Made by a program: the position numbers and the translations under genes
In this document: positions 13,364 to 14,173 of the stretch, piece by piece
Position numbering within the stretch: the stretch's first letter is position 1
How the letters are laid out: each line of letters begins with the position of its first letter
The notes under the pieces: model-generated
Databases searched by the model: none
What the model was told of the DNA's origin: nothing
Seen by the model: only the letters and a program-made list of their open reading frames with translations
Assembly: GCA_003022685.1 (NCBI GenBank)
Contig: PXSV01000158.1
Location: 1-14,173, forward strand
Direction: 5' to 3'
Length of the DNA stretch: 14,173 bases
Source of the DNA: Halobacteriales archaeon SW_9_67_24
Lineage (GTDB): Archaea; Halobacteriota; Halobacteria; Halobacteriales; Halococcaceae

Positions 13364-14097
13364 TGGGTGAGGTAGTGGTCGCCGTCGTCGATCCCGAGAC
13401 GCCAGGCAACGTGGGGACGATCGCGCGGGCGATGAAGAACTTCGGGTTCAGTGATTTGAAACTGGTCGACCCGCCCGAACTCGACCCCGACGGCGAGGCG
13501 TACGGCTTTGCCGGCCACGCCCGCGAGGACGTCCTCCCGAACCACGACGTCGTGAACTTCGAGTCGCTCGTCACCGATTTCTATACGATCGGCTTCACCG
13601 CAACCACGAACCGCGACGGTCGAAAGCACGTCCGCTACCCGTTCAAGACGCCTGCCGAACTCCGCGAGCACCTCGCCGGAATCGAGAGCGACGTGGCGCT
13701 GGTGTTCGGCCGCGAGAGTACGGGCCTCTCGAACGAGGAGATCGTGCGGATCGACGAGGTGTGTTCGATCCCCGCGAGCCCCGAGTACCCCGTGTTGAAT
13801 CTCGGCCAGGCGGCGACGGTCGCGCTCTACGAACTCCGGAACCTCACGCTCGACGACAGTCAGCATCCCGACGAACGTCACGAACGAGCCGACGAGCGCG
13901 CGCTCGAAGGGCTCTACGGCCAGTTCGATTCGTTCCTCGATGCGATCGACCATCCCGAGGAAAAGCACGCGAAGACCGGCCGCCTCCTCCGGCGACTGCT
14001 CGGCCGTGCCCATCCCACCGGCCGGGAGGTCACGACGCTTCGGGGACTGTTTCGCCAGGCCGAAGGCCAGATCGAGCGTGCCCAAGATAACGACTGA
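13363..14097 (+). CDS. trmJ: TrmJ, tRNA (cytidine-32) 2'-O-methyltransferase, SPOUT family
   Basis: A SPOUT-superfamily RNA methyltransferase of 244 residues. Archaeal TrmJ makes 2'-O-methylcytidine at tRNA position 32, and bacterial TrmJ accepts other bases there. The three SpoU motifs are present. Motif 1 is N16-VGTIARAMKNFG, followed by FSDLKLVDP. Motif 2 is VFGRESTGLSNEE (114-126), with the catalytic Arg in GRE. Motif 3 is PVLNLGQAATVALYEL, in the knotted SAM site. The C-terminal part, from about 180 on (ALEGLYGQFDSFLDAIDHP, then RRLLGRAHPTGREVTTLRGLFRQ), is the helical extension typical of TrmJ and not of the shorter TrmL/TrmH proteins. The start ATG overlaps the stop of the upstream zinc-protein gene, and ends with TGA at 14095-14097. 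TrmJ is the most likely identity, but exact site specificity is inferred from the family. Confidence 0.92.
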   Translation: MGEVVVAVVDPETPGNVGTIARAMKNFGFSDLKLVDPPELDPDGEAYGFAGHAREDVLPNHDVVNFESLVTDFYTIGFTATTNRDGRKHVRYPFKTPAELREHLAGIESDVALVFGRESTGLSNEEIVRIDEVCSIPASPEYPVLNLGQAATVALYELRNLTLDDSQHPDERHERADERALEGLYGQFDSFLDAIDHPEEKHAKTGRLLRRLLGRAHPTGREVTTLRGLFRQAEGQIERAQDND

Positions 14098-14153
14098 GAG
14101 GGGGTGGTGGTTGCGGTGCGGCGGCGGTGCGGGCCTTGGCGGATCGAGGGCGA

Positions 14154-14170
14154 GGCGCGCGAAGCGCGCC
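14154..14170. repeat. GC-rich hairpin at the window edge
   Basis: Perfect 7-bp arms GGCGCGC (14154-14160) and GCGCGCC (14164-14170) with a GAA loop, 57 bp after trmJ. It is stable but has no T tract. The 76 bases after trmJ are G-rich on the plus strand and hold no recognised gene; an incoming gene from beyond the window cannot be excluded. Confidence 0.35.
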
Positions 14171-14173
14171 GAG

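Overview
The window looks like chromosomal DNA of an extremely halophilic archaeon (class Halobacteria). It is strongly GC-rich, its proteins are rich in Asp/Glu, and it carries archaeal-type information genes (rpoL, dph2, archaeal trmJ, a METTL5-type methylase). It also has Tat-type lipoproteins and promoters with short AT-rich TATA elements about 25-30 bp from the start codon, which suggests leaderless transcripts. The genus cannot be settled from the sequence alone. No rRNA, tRNA, CRISPR array, transposase or phage gene was seen. This is core or near-core chromosome with small lineage-specific genes, not an obvious island.

Layout, left to right. The 3' part of dph2 (+) runs into the window and meets a minus-strand block. 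That block holds a Thr-rich Tat lipoprotein (516-1643), an aldo/keto reductase (1928-2764), a second Thr-rich Tat lipoprotein (2926-3711), an old-yellow-enzyme-type flavin oxidoreductase (3877-4974) and a hormone-sensitive-lipase-type alpha/beta hydrolase (5091-6035). The hydrolase is divergent from a METTL5-like methyltransferase (6137-6805, +). The methyltransferase converges on a NUDIX gene whose reading frame is broken by one extra base in a run of six C (7099-7104), and the two genes share a CTAG at their stops. Next come a large rhomboid protease with an added C-terminal domain (minus, to about 9154), rpoL (+), two tiny membrane proteins (9495-9737 minus; 9830-10057 plus) and a GrpB/UPF0157 protein (minus).

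The last third has a four-helix membrane protein with a translationally coupled 37-residue acidic microprotein (10820-11567, minus). Upstream of these on the same strand is hisF (11652-12464). A 400-bp gene-poor gap follows, with repeats, a 12-bp palindrome and promoters facing both ways. It leads into a coupled pair: a Cys-rich putative zinc protein and the tRNA 2'-O-methyltransferase trmJ (+). The final 76 bases carry no recognised gene.

Functionally, dph2 (EF-2 diphthamide), the METTL5-like methylase and trmJ concern translation and RNA modification, rpoL transcription, and hisF histidine synthesis. The reductases and the hydrolase are separate metabolic genes with no shared pathway visible. 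The points most worth a second look are the NUDIX frameshift, the rhomboid N-terminus that has no ATG/GTG/TTG start, the membrane-protein/microprotein pair, the zinc-protein/trmJ coupling, and the repeat-bearing gap before it.
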